This document shows positions 1 through 10,060 of a stretch of 64,000 nucleotides of DNA, in pieces. The first letter of the stretch is position 1. The number at the start of each line of letters is the position of its first letter. The position numbers were made by a program, and so were the translations under genes. The notes below the pieces were generated by a model. That model saw only the letters and a list, made by a program, of their open reading frames with translations. It did not search any database and was not told where the DNA came from. The stretch comes from Thalassia testudinum. Taxonomy: Eukaryota > Streptophyta > Magnoliopsida > Alismatales > Hydrocharitaceae. Location of the stretch: the NCBI GenBank assembly GCA_037157565.1, contig JAZHRO010000073.1, forward strand, positions 18,296,501 to 18,360,500. Reading direction: 5' to 3'.

Positions 1-108
1 TGGATCTCCATGCTAGGGTACCTACAAGACAATAGATCAGAGATAAGCGAGGTTAGTGCTATTTAAATATAAGGAAGTGCAGAAAACAATAAAGTAAATT
101 CCATTGCC
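1..108 (-). other. Element A: internal leader next to its primer site
   Basis: This is the first 108 bases of the inside of an LTR element lying to the left of the window. It is assigned only because it abuts a primer-binding site and an LTR. No reading frame is visible; the rest of the element is outside the window. Confidence 0.5.
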
Positions 109-126
109 TCCCCAGCAACGACGCCA
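109..126 (-). promoter_or_regulatory. Element A: tRNA-Asp primer-binding site
   Basis: Read on the plus strand, the 18 bases match the 3' end of plant tRNA-Asp(GUC), TCCCCGGCAACGGCGCCA, at 16 of 18 positions. Both differences are G to A. Three bases separate it from the LTR at 130. The orientation shows that A is transcribed on the minus strand and that the LTR at 130-1852 is its 5' LTR. Confidence 0.8.
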
Positions 127-129
127 AGA

Positions 130-1852
130 TGATAGCAGATGTTTCGCAAGTTAGAAATCGGGGTTACGAGTAACCCGTCGTCGTAGTTATAAAATGCGTG
201 GCCAAATAAAATTTATACCGAAACTCCAAGGGAGTCTAGGGTCGAACACAGGGAGGCAATGTTTACTTTAACTGAAAATCACGCTTCGTTTTGTTTGTTT
301 TTGGTATTTTAGGGTTTTTTTTTTTTTGGCTTTTGAAATAAAAGAAAGTAATCACAAGATAGAGATAGAATCAAATGTGATGTATTGCATTAATGTCTAT
401 TACAATAATCTACGAAAGCATAAAAAGAGAGGGAGGTGAGAGGAAATCTCCCGAATTGGTTGTTCGGCGAGATGACAACACCTGGCGGAAGCTCGGACGA
501 AGGAGGTGAGGAGCGAGACGATGGAGGTGAGATGCGGGAGGACGTCAAGTAGAGGAAAGCTTCAGCGTGGCTCCAGAATGGAGGTGAGAAGGCGGAGATG
601 ATCTACTACCGAAATGGAGGTGGGAGGATGGCTCCAAGGTGACCTATGAATGGGGATGGGAAGATGGATGAATATTTGGTGAGGCAGAAGTTCGCTACAC
701 TAATAGGAACCTTGGGAGCTTTAGAACAAGCTCTAATGGAGCATTTGTAGGCTTGCTAGAGCTTGGGAGTAGGTGGGAGTAGAGTAGGTACAGATAAAAG
801 GAATGGGAGGTGTAGGGGTGTTTATATAGTGGAGGGAAGGAGAGAGTCCCACACACAAGCATTCGGTGATAGCTATAAGCGTCACTAAAGGCCACTCGAG
901 CTGTCGCTGAAGATCCGCACCTCTTCATTGCTTGGGCTGGCACACGTACTACGTAGGCCATTTAGTGATAGCTGTAAGTGTCAGTAAAGGCCCGCTCTTC
1001 TGTCATTGTAAAGCCTGCGCCTAACGCTCATGCTCGCAGCTGTTAAAGGCATGGCAATTGTCAACCGTTGGATCAGGAGTGGACGGCTGTGATTGCGAGA
1101 GGAGAGTGCGTGCCCACTAGTGTTTGAATTTTGAATCGCTGGCGCGTGCGCTGGCCGCCGTTGGATGCTGCATCACACGGTCGAGACACGCCTGCAGATC
1201 GTGCGCACCTTGATTTGAATCACGCGCCTCGCGCGATTGAGGAGATAGGATGGCAGGCACTGCACGCAGGCGACTTAAATGCATGCCCCAGATGGCATGC
1301 GTGTGATCTAGCATGCACCTTCGCGTCGACGGGTGGCGTTGGATCACACGTGGGGAACCTCAACCGCTTAATTGCGATCGAGCGACCCTATTGCGTCTGT
1401 CGATCTCGCACCTGCTCTTTGAGAGCGCTTGACCTCACCGCTGCGCCACACCTGCAGGTGTGATGCGAAGAAGATCACTCGATGGGGCAGCCTTTGGAGA
1501 TGTGCGGGTGACATTAGGCACTCCAGATTGTGCCACGTGGCAGCATCTAGACCATCCACCCTTCATTGCTTGCAGAGGATGCCACGGTGCTTGGATCGAG
1601 GTGATTTCTATCTTGTCAAACTCCGATCATCGCTCCGGATCCATCCGTACAATCGGATTTTTCATCCAAAGTCCGTAATGATGTCACACTGCCTCCTAGC
1701 CATATAAAATGAAGGAATTAATGTACAAAACATACATCTATCCTAAATGCCATGAAATGGATGTTATGCAATATTTATAATATGATATGCAATGCTAAGC
1801 CTAGGAACTATCATAAATAAGCAATTTATCATGAATCCATGTGTGTTTATCA
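130..1852 (-). repeat. Element A: 5' LTR
   Basis: The segment begins TGATAGCA on the plus strand, directly after the primer site, and ends GTTTATCA, so it has TG..CA ends. A TATA box (ACTATATAAA on the minus strand) lies at 821-830. The Athila U5 signature (gtcgaacacagggaggcaa) is at about 241-259, and a stretch resembling the 5' end of tRNA-Asp (10 of 11 bases) is at 177-187. Its ends resemble those of solo LTR F. The right end is set by the TGATAAAC terminus shared with F; no target-site duplication can be tested because the other LTR is outside. The short reading frames inside are not genes. Confidence 0.75.
859..1021. repeat. Two diverged direct repeats in LTR A
   Basis: Two copies of about 65 bp start near 866 and 964. 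Both read gtgatagct(a/g)taag(c/t)gtca(c/g)taaaggcc and then diverge into gctgtcgctgaag or cttctgtcattgt. They lie just upstream (minus strand) of the TATA box at 821-830, so they sit where promoter elements would be expected. Confidence 0.6.
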
Positions 1853-2019
1853 GTGCTCATTCTGTGTGAATCATTTGAAGGGGAGATCATAAGGTACAGT
1901 TCTGTCCTTGCTTCATGTTATTCTACCTGAGAACTATATTGACATGATAATAGAGCCTTTGACATCCTTCATGTCTTTAGCACCAAAAGCAGTGAACCTG
2001 ATAAATTATCCTCAAAGTT
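1853..2019. other. Unassigned AT-rich sequence
   Basis: Between the end of LTR A and the copia gag relic I see no open frame, repeat or RNA signature. Confidence 0.5.
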
Positions 2020-2560
2020 ATCACCAATCAATTGCAATGACCATCAAGATGAACTGATCCAAGTACCAACCATGGTCTCAGTTACTCCTTATCTCGGTTC
2101 TATTTAGAGGGGACAAATCTGCATAGATCCAGATTCAAAAAGTGAAGGATCATGCAAAGTTAAAATGGAACAATAACATGGTCTTGACTTGGCTAACCAA
2201 CTTTACTGAGTTCAAGCTGCCAGTGAATCAACTGTACATGGAAACTACTAAGGAGATGTGGAAGTATTTTCAAAAGAAATATGGACAAGCCACATATGAG
2301 TGAGAATTTATGTGGTCAACCAGAAACAGATTGGAGCAGGGAAAAATGAGGTCTCAGAAAGTACTCACACAAGCTGGAGACTGCCCTTGAGGACTTAGAC
2401 ATTTTTCTTTTGTTTATTTTTTTTTTATTCCAAGGTTAAGTTAAGAAAGAAGAAAAAGGAAAAAGAAGAAGAAGAAGAAGAAAATGAACAAGTAAAAGAG
2501 GAGTGCAAGAAGTGCAATGTGTAACATCTTATTTGCTATGATAAGCAAAAGACTCGAAAA
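2020..2560 (+). pseudogene. Ty1/copia gag relic
   Basis: Plus-strand translation with stops and shifts resembles the N-terminal gag region of plant copia elements. At about 2030-2120 it reads ITIKMN*SKYQPWSQ, equivalent to the family's L-NGSNY-W block. At 2160-2310 it reads KWNNNMVLTWLTNF and then TTKEMWKYFQKKYGQ, equivalent to the KW..N..V..WL and AKE-W..L...Y blocks. At about 2350-2400 it reads YSHKLETALEDLD in another frame. A GAA-rich stretch and a poor remnant of a CxxC knuckle follow near 2500. There are several stop codons and at least one frame change. No LTR or pol can be tied to it. This is family pattern recognition, not a database hit. Confidence 0.6.
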
Positions 2561-2950
2561 GCATGATGACATACAGGAAGTACCTGGACAGTCTTCATCA
2601 AAAGCTTGCAGCAGTCAGTTTTCTTTGGAAGGTGAAAGGATGATTACTCAAGGGTAAGAATCATCCATTACACTAAATAGTTATAGATATGAGTGGTGAA
2701 TAGCGATTGACTAACGAATAGATTTGAAGTTGGATAGGTAGGAGTGATGATTCCAGTATGTCTAGCCACCTAACTGGTAACTCTATTGTCTTCTTTACAT
2801 TACATTCTATCCCATTATGTGCTTCAATTTGACTAGCAAATAGTGAATTTATAGGTCAAATAGTGGATTACTCCAATTAAAGGTGAAGCACCTCTATTGC
2901 CTACCATAAAACTAGATTACATGTTGCCTGGTCCTAGCTTCCAATTTAAA
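2561..2950. other. Unassigned sequence after the copia relic
   Basis: This may be further copia remnant: a few residues continue the gag frame to about 2650. No conserved protease or integrase motif could be found, and no other feature is visible. Confidence 0.4.
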
Positions 2951-3070
2951 ATGCCACCAAGAGATTGGTAGAGTGGTAAGCCTTGTCATTGGCATCTAGA
3001 GGTCACAGGTTCAAATCCCACCAACAAAGAGAATCTCAATAAATCCCTAAAGTTTTGCTTTTTTTTGCTT
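2951..3070 (+). repeat. SINE-like sequence with tRNA-type pol III boxes
   Basis: A box A-like TGGTAGAGTGG at 2966-2976 and a box B-like GGTTCAAATCC at 3008-3018 are 31 bp apart. A T-rich tail ends near 3070. The T-arm stem does not pair well and no acceptor stem closes, so this is not a working tRNA gene. A tRNA-derived SINE head, or an old tRNA pseudogene, fits. No flanking target-site duplication was found. Confidence 0.4.
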
Positions 3071-3117
3071 AATTATTTGATGAGAATTGACAAGCTACTC
3101 CCTCTCAAAAAACACAT

Positions 3118-3244
3118 GATAATCTTGAGGGGAAAAAACCTCAATTAAGCATGAGGGGAAAAAACCTGACATATTAAGCCCTTTTTTCTTAATTAAGCCT
3201 TTTTTTTCTTAATTATTAGTGACAACCCTTGAGGGGAAAAAAAC
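3118..3244. repeat. Short dispersed direct repeats (gaggggaaaaaacc)
   Basis: The word gaggggaaaaaa(c/a)ct occurs near 3127, 3152 and 3231. Between copies lie near-identical runs of t's with cttaatta. It looks like local slippage or duplication in AT-rich DNA, with no recognised function. Confidence 0.5.
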
Positions 3245-5089
3245 TAACATGATTTTGGACACAAGGCATAAACCATTTGAAAAACTATTCAGTCAAACCA
3301 TGCACCATGAGTCAAAAAACTTAAAATATCAGCATTAACCCTGTTCTTTTCTGGCATTTGCCTTAACCATGAATCACTTAACCGATAAACTGAAAATTTG
3401 GACATAAAATCTATTTCTTTGTAGGAAAAGGTCATAATCCTATAATATATCAAGACTCATGGGTTAAACTATGTACCATCTAATTATGCTACATGATGGA
3501 TGGCAGTGTAATCACTTATAGGCATTTCAATCTCAATGTTAGATTAGTTGACTTGAAGATAAACAAATAAAAAAAGACCTTGATTGCAGATGCTTATGAA
3601 AGATGATCTATTTGTATTAACACATTGGGCTTAAGAATCCAAAATCTGAAACATAAGGTACTAATTTCATGCTAGCCATTTCTCTCAAACAAAAGATAGA
3701 AATCATGAAGTCACTTATAAAACATAAGGATATTATTTAAAGTGTATGACAAAGCTTTTAAATCCAACCAATCTTGGGGTAGGAACCCATCAACAAATAA
3801 AGACTCCTGTGATTTTATCTCTCTCATACTCATATTCTAAACCAAATAAAGACTCGTGTCCATCCAGAGGATCTAGTTTAAGATGGTTTAGATAGTTAAC
3901 AAATATTCCAGTGGATGTATAGCGAGTATGCAGCAGTTGTGAAGGGGGGTATGCAACCAAGGCAAGCATGCAAGAAGTGAAAAAGGAAAACCACAATAAC
4001 AATCAACCAATCCATGAGCAAAATTTAGAAAACCCATTGCTGAAGGAACTCCAGATTAGAAGTGCATATTTCTGTGACATTTTTAAATGGATATCAAAAT
4101 AGAAGAAACATGTTCAATAATCAATTATCGAGAGCCCATTCAAGTTGAAAAACCTCATAGATTTTCATACCTCAGTGCTTGATTGAAGATCGAACAAATA
4201 GACCTACCAACCGGACTGCCTCCATGGAACCAACCCATGATAATCTTGCACGAGGTGCTTCACAAAGAAAAACAAACAACCAAATTGTTAGGTGCCAAAA
4301 AAAACACCTAAACTAAATGAACAAGTGAAATAGAACGAAGCCACACTTGAGTAGGGTTTTTGGGTACCACAGGGAAGAGGATGGCTGAAGATAACCCCTT
4401 TTATAGACGTTGGAGGCATTGAAAACACACATACATTCAACAACGAAAGACAAATGAGTTGGTAGAAATAATAAAAGCAATTTCAGAACCGGCTGAATTC
4501 TTAGATTCAAGAGAAAGCTGCACCAACAACCCCTCTATAAAGGGGATGTAACAAGAGAAGTGTTTCGGGAATGAAAAGATGAAAGTAATGGCTACCTATT
4601 CTGCTCTTGTTGCAGATCTGAGACAAATCGACACACACGAAGAAGGGAGATCAGCCAAACCTCGCAAAAGGATCCCTCTGTCGACAACCGACAATCATCA
4701 TTCGAAACGAGGGTTTTGATCTAAGGCGGTTGTCGACATAGACGAAGAAGGGGAAGCCTCGCATGGCGCGAAAGGGTCATTGGAAACAAGGGAAACGAGG
4801 GTCATTGGAAACAAGAGAAACTGGTGGCCGCTGCTTTCTGAAATCGCCGCAGTAGCGTGAGATACCGAAGGAGGGTGACGACACTTGAGGAGCAGGGCAT
4901 CTTCAGAAGAGAGAGGTAGTGAGAGACGAGTAGCGAGAGAGAGAAAATGAGGGTCATGCCTTAACCCATGAGGCAACCCAAGTTGCCTTAACACCGGATA
5001 GGGAGGCCAACTCGAGTCCACCCAACCCCCTTGGTAAACAGGGGAAACCCTTGAAAAGAGGGGTTATCCCCCTCCATAAACCACCCCTT
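3245..5089. other. Unassigned 1.8-kb stretch
   Basis: No conserved protein, LTR end or terminal inverted repeat was recognised on either strand. Minus-strand open frames at 3790-4002, 4313-4510 and 4698-5021 show no known motif. A short tandem duplication (ggtcattggaaacaag, twice) lies at about 4776-4822. A small hairpin, GAGGGGTTATCCCCCTC, lies near 5058-5074, just before the truncated LTR. It may be old transposon DNA. Confidence 0.4.
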
Positions 5090-5382
5090 AGGGTTTCAAA
5101 AGTCATTTAATTCTCAAAACATGTGAAAACCCTTTTTTGTCTGTACTAACCCACTTGTTAGACTCTTAAGACCATTTAACCCTTAATTAACCCCTTAGAA
5201 ATCTCGTAATTGTACTGCAATTGAAATATGTTGTTAAAAATGCACTTTTACCCCTATTTTCTTGTATTTCTCTCAAAGTGGACTTGCAGTGAATTACATG
5301 TCTCTGGCGGTTATGTAGGAGCATTTATTCCTTGATAATGACTAATTAAAGCTAGGTATGGCTGATGATGACGTTATCATCA
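5090..5382 (-). repeat. Element B: truncated 3' LTR (U3 end only)
   Basis: From about 5095 to 5382 this matches the outer end of B's 5' LTR (25978-26264), for example the shared aagtcatttaattctcaaaa and the common terminus gttatcatca. Homology stops near 5090, so about 2.4 kb of the expected LTR is missing on the left. The junction at 5382/5383 with an internal polypurine-like ggcatgggggta (minus strand) fixes this as the 3' LTR of a minus-strand element. Confidence 0.75.
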
Positions 5383-6997
5383 TACCCCCATGCCTACCTT
5401 TTGCTAGTCCCTTAGCAAAATCTTACGGAATTAACTCAAATTCTAGATCATGTGTTCAGATCTCTGATGTGTGCTTTCTTTTGTAGATTAGGTTAGAATG
5501 CCAATAGTAGGCCTAGAGGTACTCAAATACCAACCAAGATCCAGACCTAACCAGCTTTAGCCTCAGTCTGTCGTAAAGGTTTCTAAGGCCCATAGGAACT
5601 AACCTAAGGTTTGTTGAACTCTGTGATTAAAGCACCCGTGCTTAAAACATTTTTAGTCTTAATTCAGTTTGCAGTGAGTTTTTGTAAGAGAGAGATAGAA
5701 GAATTTTTTTTTGCATTTTTGGAGAGTTTTCTCTCTTTTCTTTCCTTATTTCTAGCTTTGGATTGACTTTACAACACGGTCTGTGTTGGATTCCTTGCTC
5801 CCACCATCAATCCTCGCAGGGTCCCTAGCTTTCGATGCTTCGAGATAGCACCGCCCATGGCAACCCCCAGAACCCTGACTTTCGACATTTCGAGATAGTA
5901 CTGCCCATGGCATTCTGTAGCTAAATTCAGGCCCTGGCAATCGACATTTTGGAATAATCCCGCCCATAGCACCTAAATCAGCACAAGGTGCTTACGTGCC
6001 CTCGGTAGGATATTTAGATATCCTAGGAGACAAGCACTTAGGAGACAGTATGTTATTACGCATCCTCGAGGGAAATTTCCCGCCTCTCCACGCCAGGAAC
6101 TCATCCAAATCAACTTATGTTGATAAGCCGCTCCTAATCTAGGTAGCTTTTCTAGAACAGAATTAAACGCTTTTGCGTGATTTTGACGATTAAGTGCACT
6201 GAACCAGACTGTGGGTGGATTATGGTGCTTAGGTTACCAAGTCCCACAAACCAAAGGTTAGTTAACGAGGCCGAATAATCCCTAAGCCTTAGACCTAATA
6301 CTTAAGCTTTGCATTTTCCTCAACCTCTTGAGGACTATCCAGATCTTAACGTATACTTGAATTTTTAAGCCTAAACACAACCCAAGAGGCCTAAGATCAG
6401 CATTCATACTAATCTCTATGTCTCTTAGCACTTTTGTCTTTTATTTTTTACTTTTGATTTGGTCTAGAACTTAGTAGATTCCTTAATCTTTTTTTTTTGA
6501 AAGAAAGATTCCTTAATCTTTTACTAATGACTAACTCTTTTTGTTTCAAATTGTGCTCCTTTTTGTCATTTCAAAATCACCTCCTCCTCTTTCAAAATTT
6601 CCTCCCTTCTCCATTTTTTTTCTTTTTCTATTTTTTATTTTTTTTGGTTTTTTGTAATATGTATTTTTTTGTGACAACCTTCAGAAACTTGAAAATTTTT
6701 GTATGTTTGCACTTTAACACCCCCCCATGCCTAAGTTTTGCAATGTCCTCATTGTAAACGGAGGGTATGAAACAGTTAGGGTTCAGGAATTAGAACAGGA
6801 TTATCGGGTGGGTGAAGGGGTCGGGATGACTGTTGCGAACAATTTCAAGCTCCGATACGAGTACCAAAGGTGGGATCAACTATTCTAAAATCGAACTCAA
6901 AGTGCAATAGACATGAAGTACAGTAAGGATAATCAGAAGGATCTCGAGTTTTTTAAAATGACGGGTTGCCTCCTGTTAAGTGCTAAATTCAATGCCT
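5383..6997 (-). other. Element B: 3' untranslated region with polypurine tract and triple repeat
   Basis: This is collinear with 10984-12516 of element C. A polypurine-like ggcatgggggta abuts the LTR (5383-5394, minus strand). A second ggcatggggggg lies at about 6720-6731. Three copies of a 29-bp motif, TCGAyrytTCGAGATA followed by about 13 bp ending CCCATGG, lie at 5832-5860, 5882-5910 and 5941-5969. The stretch 6600-6660 is T-rich. The right end corresponds to C's sequence just after the pol stop (gacggg(c/t)tgcctcc(c/t)gttaag). The open frames here are not conserved between copies. Confidence 0.8.
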
Positions 6998-7871
6998 TCA
7001 GCCGAGAGGAAAATGGTATGGAGGAGAAGTGGTCAAATCTGATGAGTTTTCTAGAACAAGCACCTTGATCAATAGCCTGGTTGGTCCAACCAGGTGCTTA
7101 TTCATATCTACAGGTTGATGATGCAACCCAAACCCAATCAATCTGGTGGGTTGATAGATGTGAATCAAGAGATACGGTGCCCAGCAAATACTATGAAGCT
7201 CGGAATGATGTGGAAGTGAAAACTTAGGGTTTGGTTGAGTCGGATCAACTTGGTCAGAGTAGGGATCCTCAAAAGAGAATGAATCAGTGGAGGATGTGAG
7301 GTCCCTACGGGAGTGATCAGAGAAGGATGGGGCATGATTTATTGTCTGATCAAAGTCCAAAACCTGATTGAAATGTGGAGGAGAATCATGTGCAACCGGC
7401 TCATTGATAGGAGAATCAAAGTAGAAATTGAGTCCAATTGCGGGTCGAGGTTGAAAATGGGTTTGGGAAGGTTCTATATGTGCTATAGAAGAGGTGTTTT
7501 CTTTCAAATCATTGACCTCAATGTCAGAATCAAAAGATGGGTCATGATTACTGAGGTCGTAAACTGGTTTGAGTTATCTGGAAACAACAATTCTCCGAAA
7601 TCAGGGTAAGATTCGAAATTGTCGGAGAACTTAGGAGAATCATGTTCTGAATCTGATTTGAGATCAGAGGTTCCACCACAGAGTAAATCAAGAGATGTGG
7701 ACTCAGCAACCTGACTTGGATCTACCTAGTTTCAGATTCCAAGCTCAAAATGGTGTCCCTATTAGGCATGGGCTCGGTTTCTTGGTTTGTAGGGAAGACC
7801 CAATCGAATCCCAACTCTTCCAGCTCCTCTATTTCTATATCGTAGATTGGCATGACTTCCGAAAAATCAAT
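6998..7871 (-). pseudogene. Element B: C-terminal part of an unknown acidic reading frame, broken
   Basis: Minus-strand reading continues directly from the frame ending at 7872 beyond its TAG. It reads MPIYDIEIEELEELGFDW, then a second stop near 7723, then a frame rich in D, S and E (SDSEHDSPKFSDNFESYPDF), with a shift near 7550. It ends with an open stretch of about 169 codons to 6998. It occupies the place that pol holds in element C, but no RT, RNase H or integrase motif is present. The final residues (near WAPYLLIHIYQ) match no family I recognise. Function unknown. Confidence 0.45.
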
Positions 7872-8228
7872 CTATATCTTTAAGGAGGTTGGAGAGGTGA
7901 ATTCATCAAATAAAGGCCCAGAATCATAATCCATATTCAAAATCTGATTTTCATCACACAGGTCCTTGTAATCCTCCCAATAAGGCTTAGATCCAGAGTC
8001 TAGGTTAAGGGTGTGGGTTGGATCACTAGAATCTAGATTGGGCTCTACAGGGATGTCAGAATTGCTCTCGAGGGTCACCTTATCAGAATAAGGGACGAAA
8101 TTTACACCCTCGTGAGGTTCTGATTCAATCTTGGTATCACAGGTGTCTGGAACATTAGGGCATGGTAGGGTTGGCTCATAATCATGATCACCTGTAATTA
8201 GATCCTCCCCACCCATTTCAAGATCAGG
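7872..8228 (-). pseudogene. Element B: unknown acidic ORF, downstream part
   Basis: This is the minus-strand frame beginning IPDLEMGGEDLITGDHDYEP and ending at a TAG at 7872-7874. It is very rich in D, E, S and P with no recognised domain. With element C and one duplication copy removed, this frame joins the frame at 21897-22052 without a shift. That gives one open frame of about 170 codons starting at the ATG at 22050-22052. The C insertion therefore split an open frame. No homologue was recognised. It could be a captured host sequence or a lineage-specific product of non-autonomous Athila relatives. Confidence 0.5.
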
Positions 8229-8233
8229 TATAT
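8229..8233. repeat. Target-site duplication of element C, left copy (tatat)
   Basis: The five bases directly before the LTR are identical to 21897-21901. A 5-bp duplication is usual for Ty3/gypsy integrases. Confidence 0.9.
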
Positions 8234-9134
8234 TGAAATGGTTGGTTCGGGACAACCGGGTTTTATTGTTATAACGTTGTAGTATAGCCAGTTATTACCA
8301 ACATTTCAAATATATAAATTTTTTACTCGGAAAATAAAAGAGTTCCCGAGGTCGAACTCAGGGAGCAAGTTGTATTCTAGAGATATACATGTTTCTTTTA
8401 CAAAATAAAGAAAGAGAGAGGGAAAGAATTTGTTGTTCTCTTTGTTTTCTCCTCGTGATGTTCTTCTTTCTTTCTTTCTTCAGATCTCCTACTTCTTCTT
8501 TGTTCTGCAGAGGTGATGCTCCTCTTTCTTTCTTCAGATCTCCTTCTTCTTCTTCCTTGGTTTCTGTCTTGGTCTCTCTTCTTTTCTGCAGTCTCTTCTG
8601 TGAAGGTTTCTTCTTGTTTCTCCTCCCTGCGGCTAAGTGTCAGCTTCTTCTTTTCTTTTTCAGCCAGGGACGTCACCCCTCCTTTCTTCTTTTCCCTTCA
8701 GGCCGTCGTCTGATTTCCAAATCAGACGACTTAACTACCTGTTGCTATAGTCAGCTTCCTTCTTCTTCCGCGGGTCTTCTTCTTCGCCTGTGCCTGCACA
8801 CTTCAGAGTTTTTCGTCAGAGGCAAAACCTACTCTACCCTCCCCCCCCCGCGTCTCTCTCTCTCTCTGAAACCACTCTTAGGAAAGCTCTCCCAGAGCTG
8901 CCGGGTAACCGGGTTCGGGTCAGGCCCGGGTCCAGGCCCACCGGCGTGCGTGGTGGGCGAGGAGTGCAGGTCAGTCTTAAGTCGGGTCGGGTCGGGTCAG
9001 GTCAGGTCCGCGGGGCGTGAGCGCGGACGAGACCGGGTAACCGGGCGGGTGAAGGGGACCTCACCCCGTGTGCTGAGGCAGTAAGCCTCCAGCACTTTTG
9101 CATCTTACGTCGCTGCGACTCTTCAGGCTTTTCC

Positions 9135-9159
9135 GAGGTGGGACTAAATGTCCCACCTC
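9135..9159. other. Perfect hairpin in LTR C (left copy)
   Basis: The arms GAGGTGGGAC and GTCCCACCTC (10 bp, perfect) enclose a 5-base AT loop. The same hairpin is at 20048-20072 and 53904-53928, and with 9-bp arms at 24398-24420 in LTR B. It sits about 0.9 kb downstream (transcript sense) of each TATA box. Confidence 0.85.
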
Positions 9160-10050
9160 AATTGCGCGCCCGCAGCGGGGAAATCAGCGGGAGATTGCGG
9201 CGTCACGCGAAGCTTTCTGCCTTAGCTGCGAGCCTGGTGTTTTGCCAAAACGCCTCGCAAGGCCTGGGAGTTGAATCTGGGCGTGGCGCTGAGCGTGGCG
9301 CGCCTGTAGCTGCAGGCGGAAGCAGTTCCTCCTGCGCGGCAATGGCGGCGGAGGTCGGGTGGTCTGTTCACAAGAAAACGGCCTCTCGGCCTAATCAGAA
9401 AGTGCCAGGAGCTTCGCCAGGGTGCGGCGAAGCTCGTGTGGGTGGTGGCGAGGCGCGGGGCGGCGTGCGAGGGCTGCCCTAGGTCGGACTGTGGGTCGGA
9501 GGATGGGTCTGTTCGGTGGGGTTGCAGAGGGTGATGTGGGGGAAGTGGCAGGGTGGGGGTTGATCAGGGTGAGGAGGCGGAGGTCCTGCGGTGGTCGGCG
9601 AGCCGTGTGGGTCGCTGAGGTGATGGGAGCGGCTCGCCGGAGGGTGGTCGGAGACGAAGGGGGTGACGATGGTCAGGGTCGGTCGAGGGCTTAATTGAAT
9701 AAATTGAAAGCGGGGAAAGAAAAAGGAGAAGAAGGGGAGTAGCTCTAGCTTACTTGCAGGGACGAAGGGGGAGGAACAGGGCGACAGTCGTATCGACTGT
9801 CGCCGGAGAAGACGATGCTCAGGGAAAGGGGCGGCGGCGAGCAGAGAGCCGGAGAGGCACCAGCTGGGTGCGGCGTGGCGGGGGAAGAGCAGGGGAGGAA
9901 GTCTCTGCTGCTGGTATTGCGGCAGAGCGAAGAGGTGGAGGGGGAGGAAACCGCCGGAGCTGGTGAGCGTCTGCCGGAGGAAGAAGAGAGGAAAGTTGGG
10001 GATTTTCTCCGTCAGATCCAGGCTGCCCCGGTCGGTGGAGCAACGGGGGG

Positions 10051-10060
10051 TATTTATAGG
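10051..10060 (-). promoter_or_regulatory. TATA box of LTR C (left copy)
   Basis: The minus strand reads CCTATAAATA, followed by a GC-rich start region. Transcription should begin about 30 bp further on, giving a U3 of roughly 0.95 kb and an R-U5 of about 1.8 kb. The position is inferred; no transcript data are available. Confidence 0.65.

Noticed and set aside
2951..3030. Functional tRNA gene
   Set aside because: Box A and B words are present but the T stem mispairs and no acceptor stem forms.
4698..5021. 107-codon minus-strand frame as a host gene exon
   Set aside because: No known motif, contains a small tandem duplication, and lies in otherwise featureless repeat DNA.
5752..5972. Small conserved protein from the triple-repeat region
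   Set aside because: Similar peptides appear in B and G, but C's copy has stops in the same frame. The nucleotide motif itself explains the resemblance.
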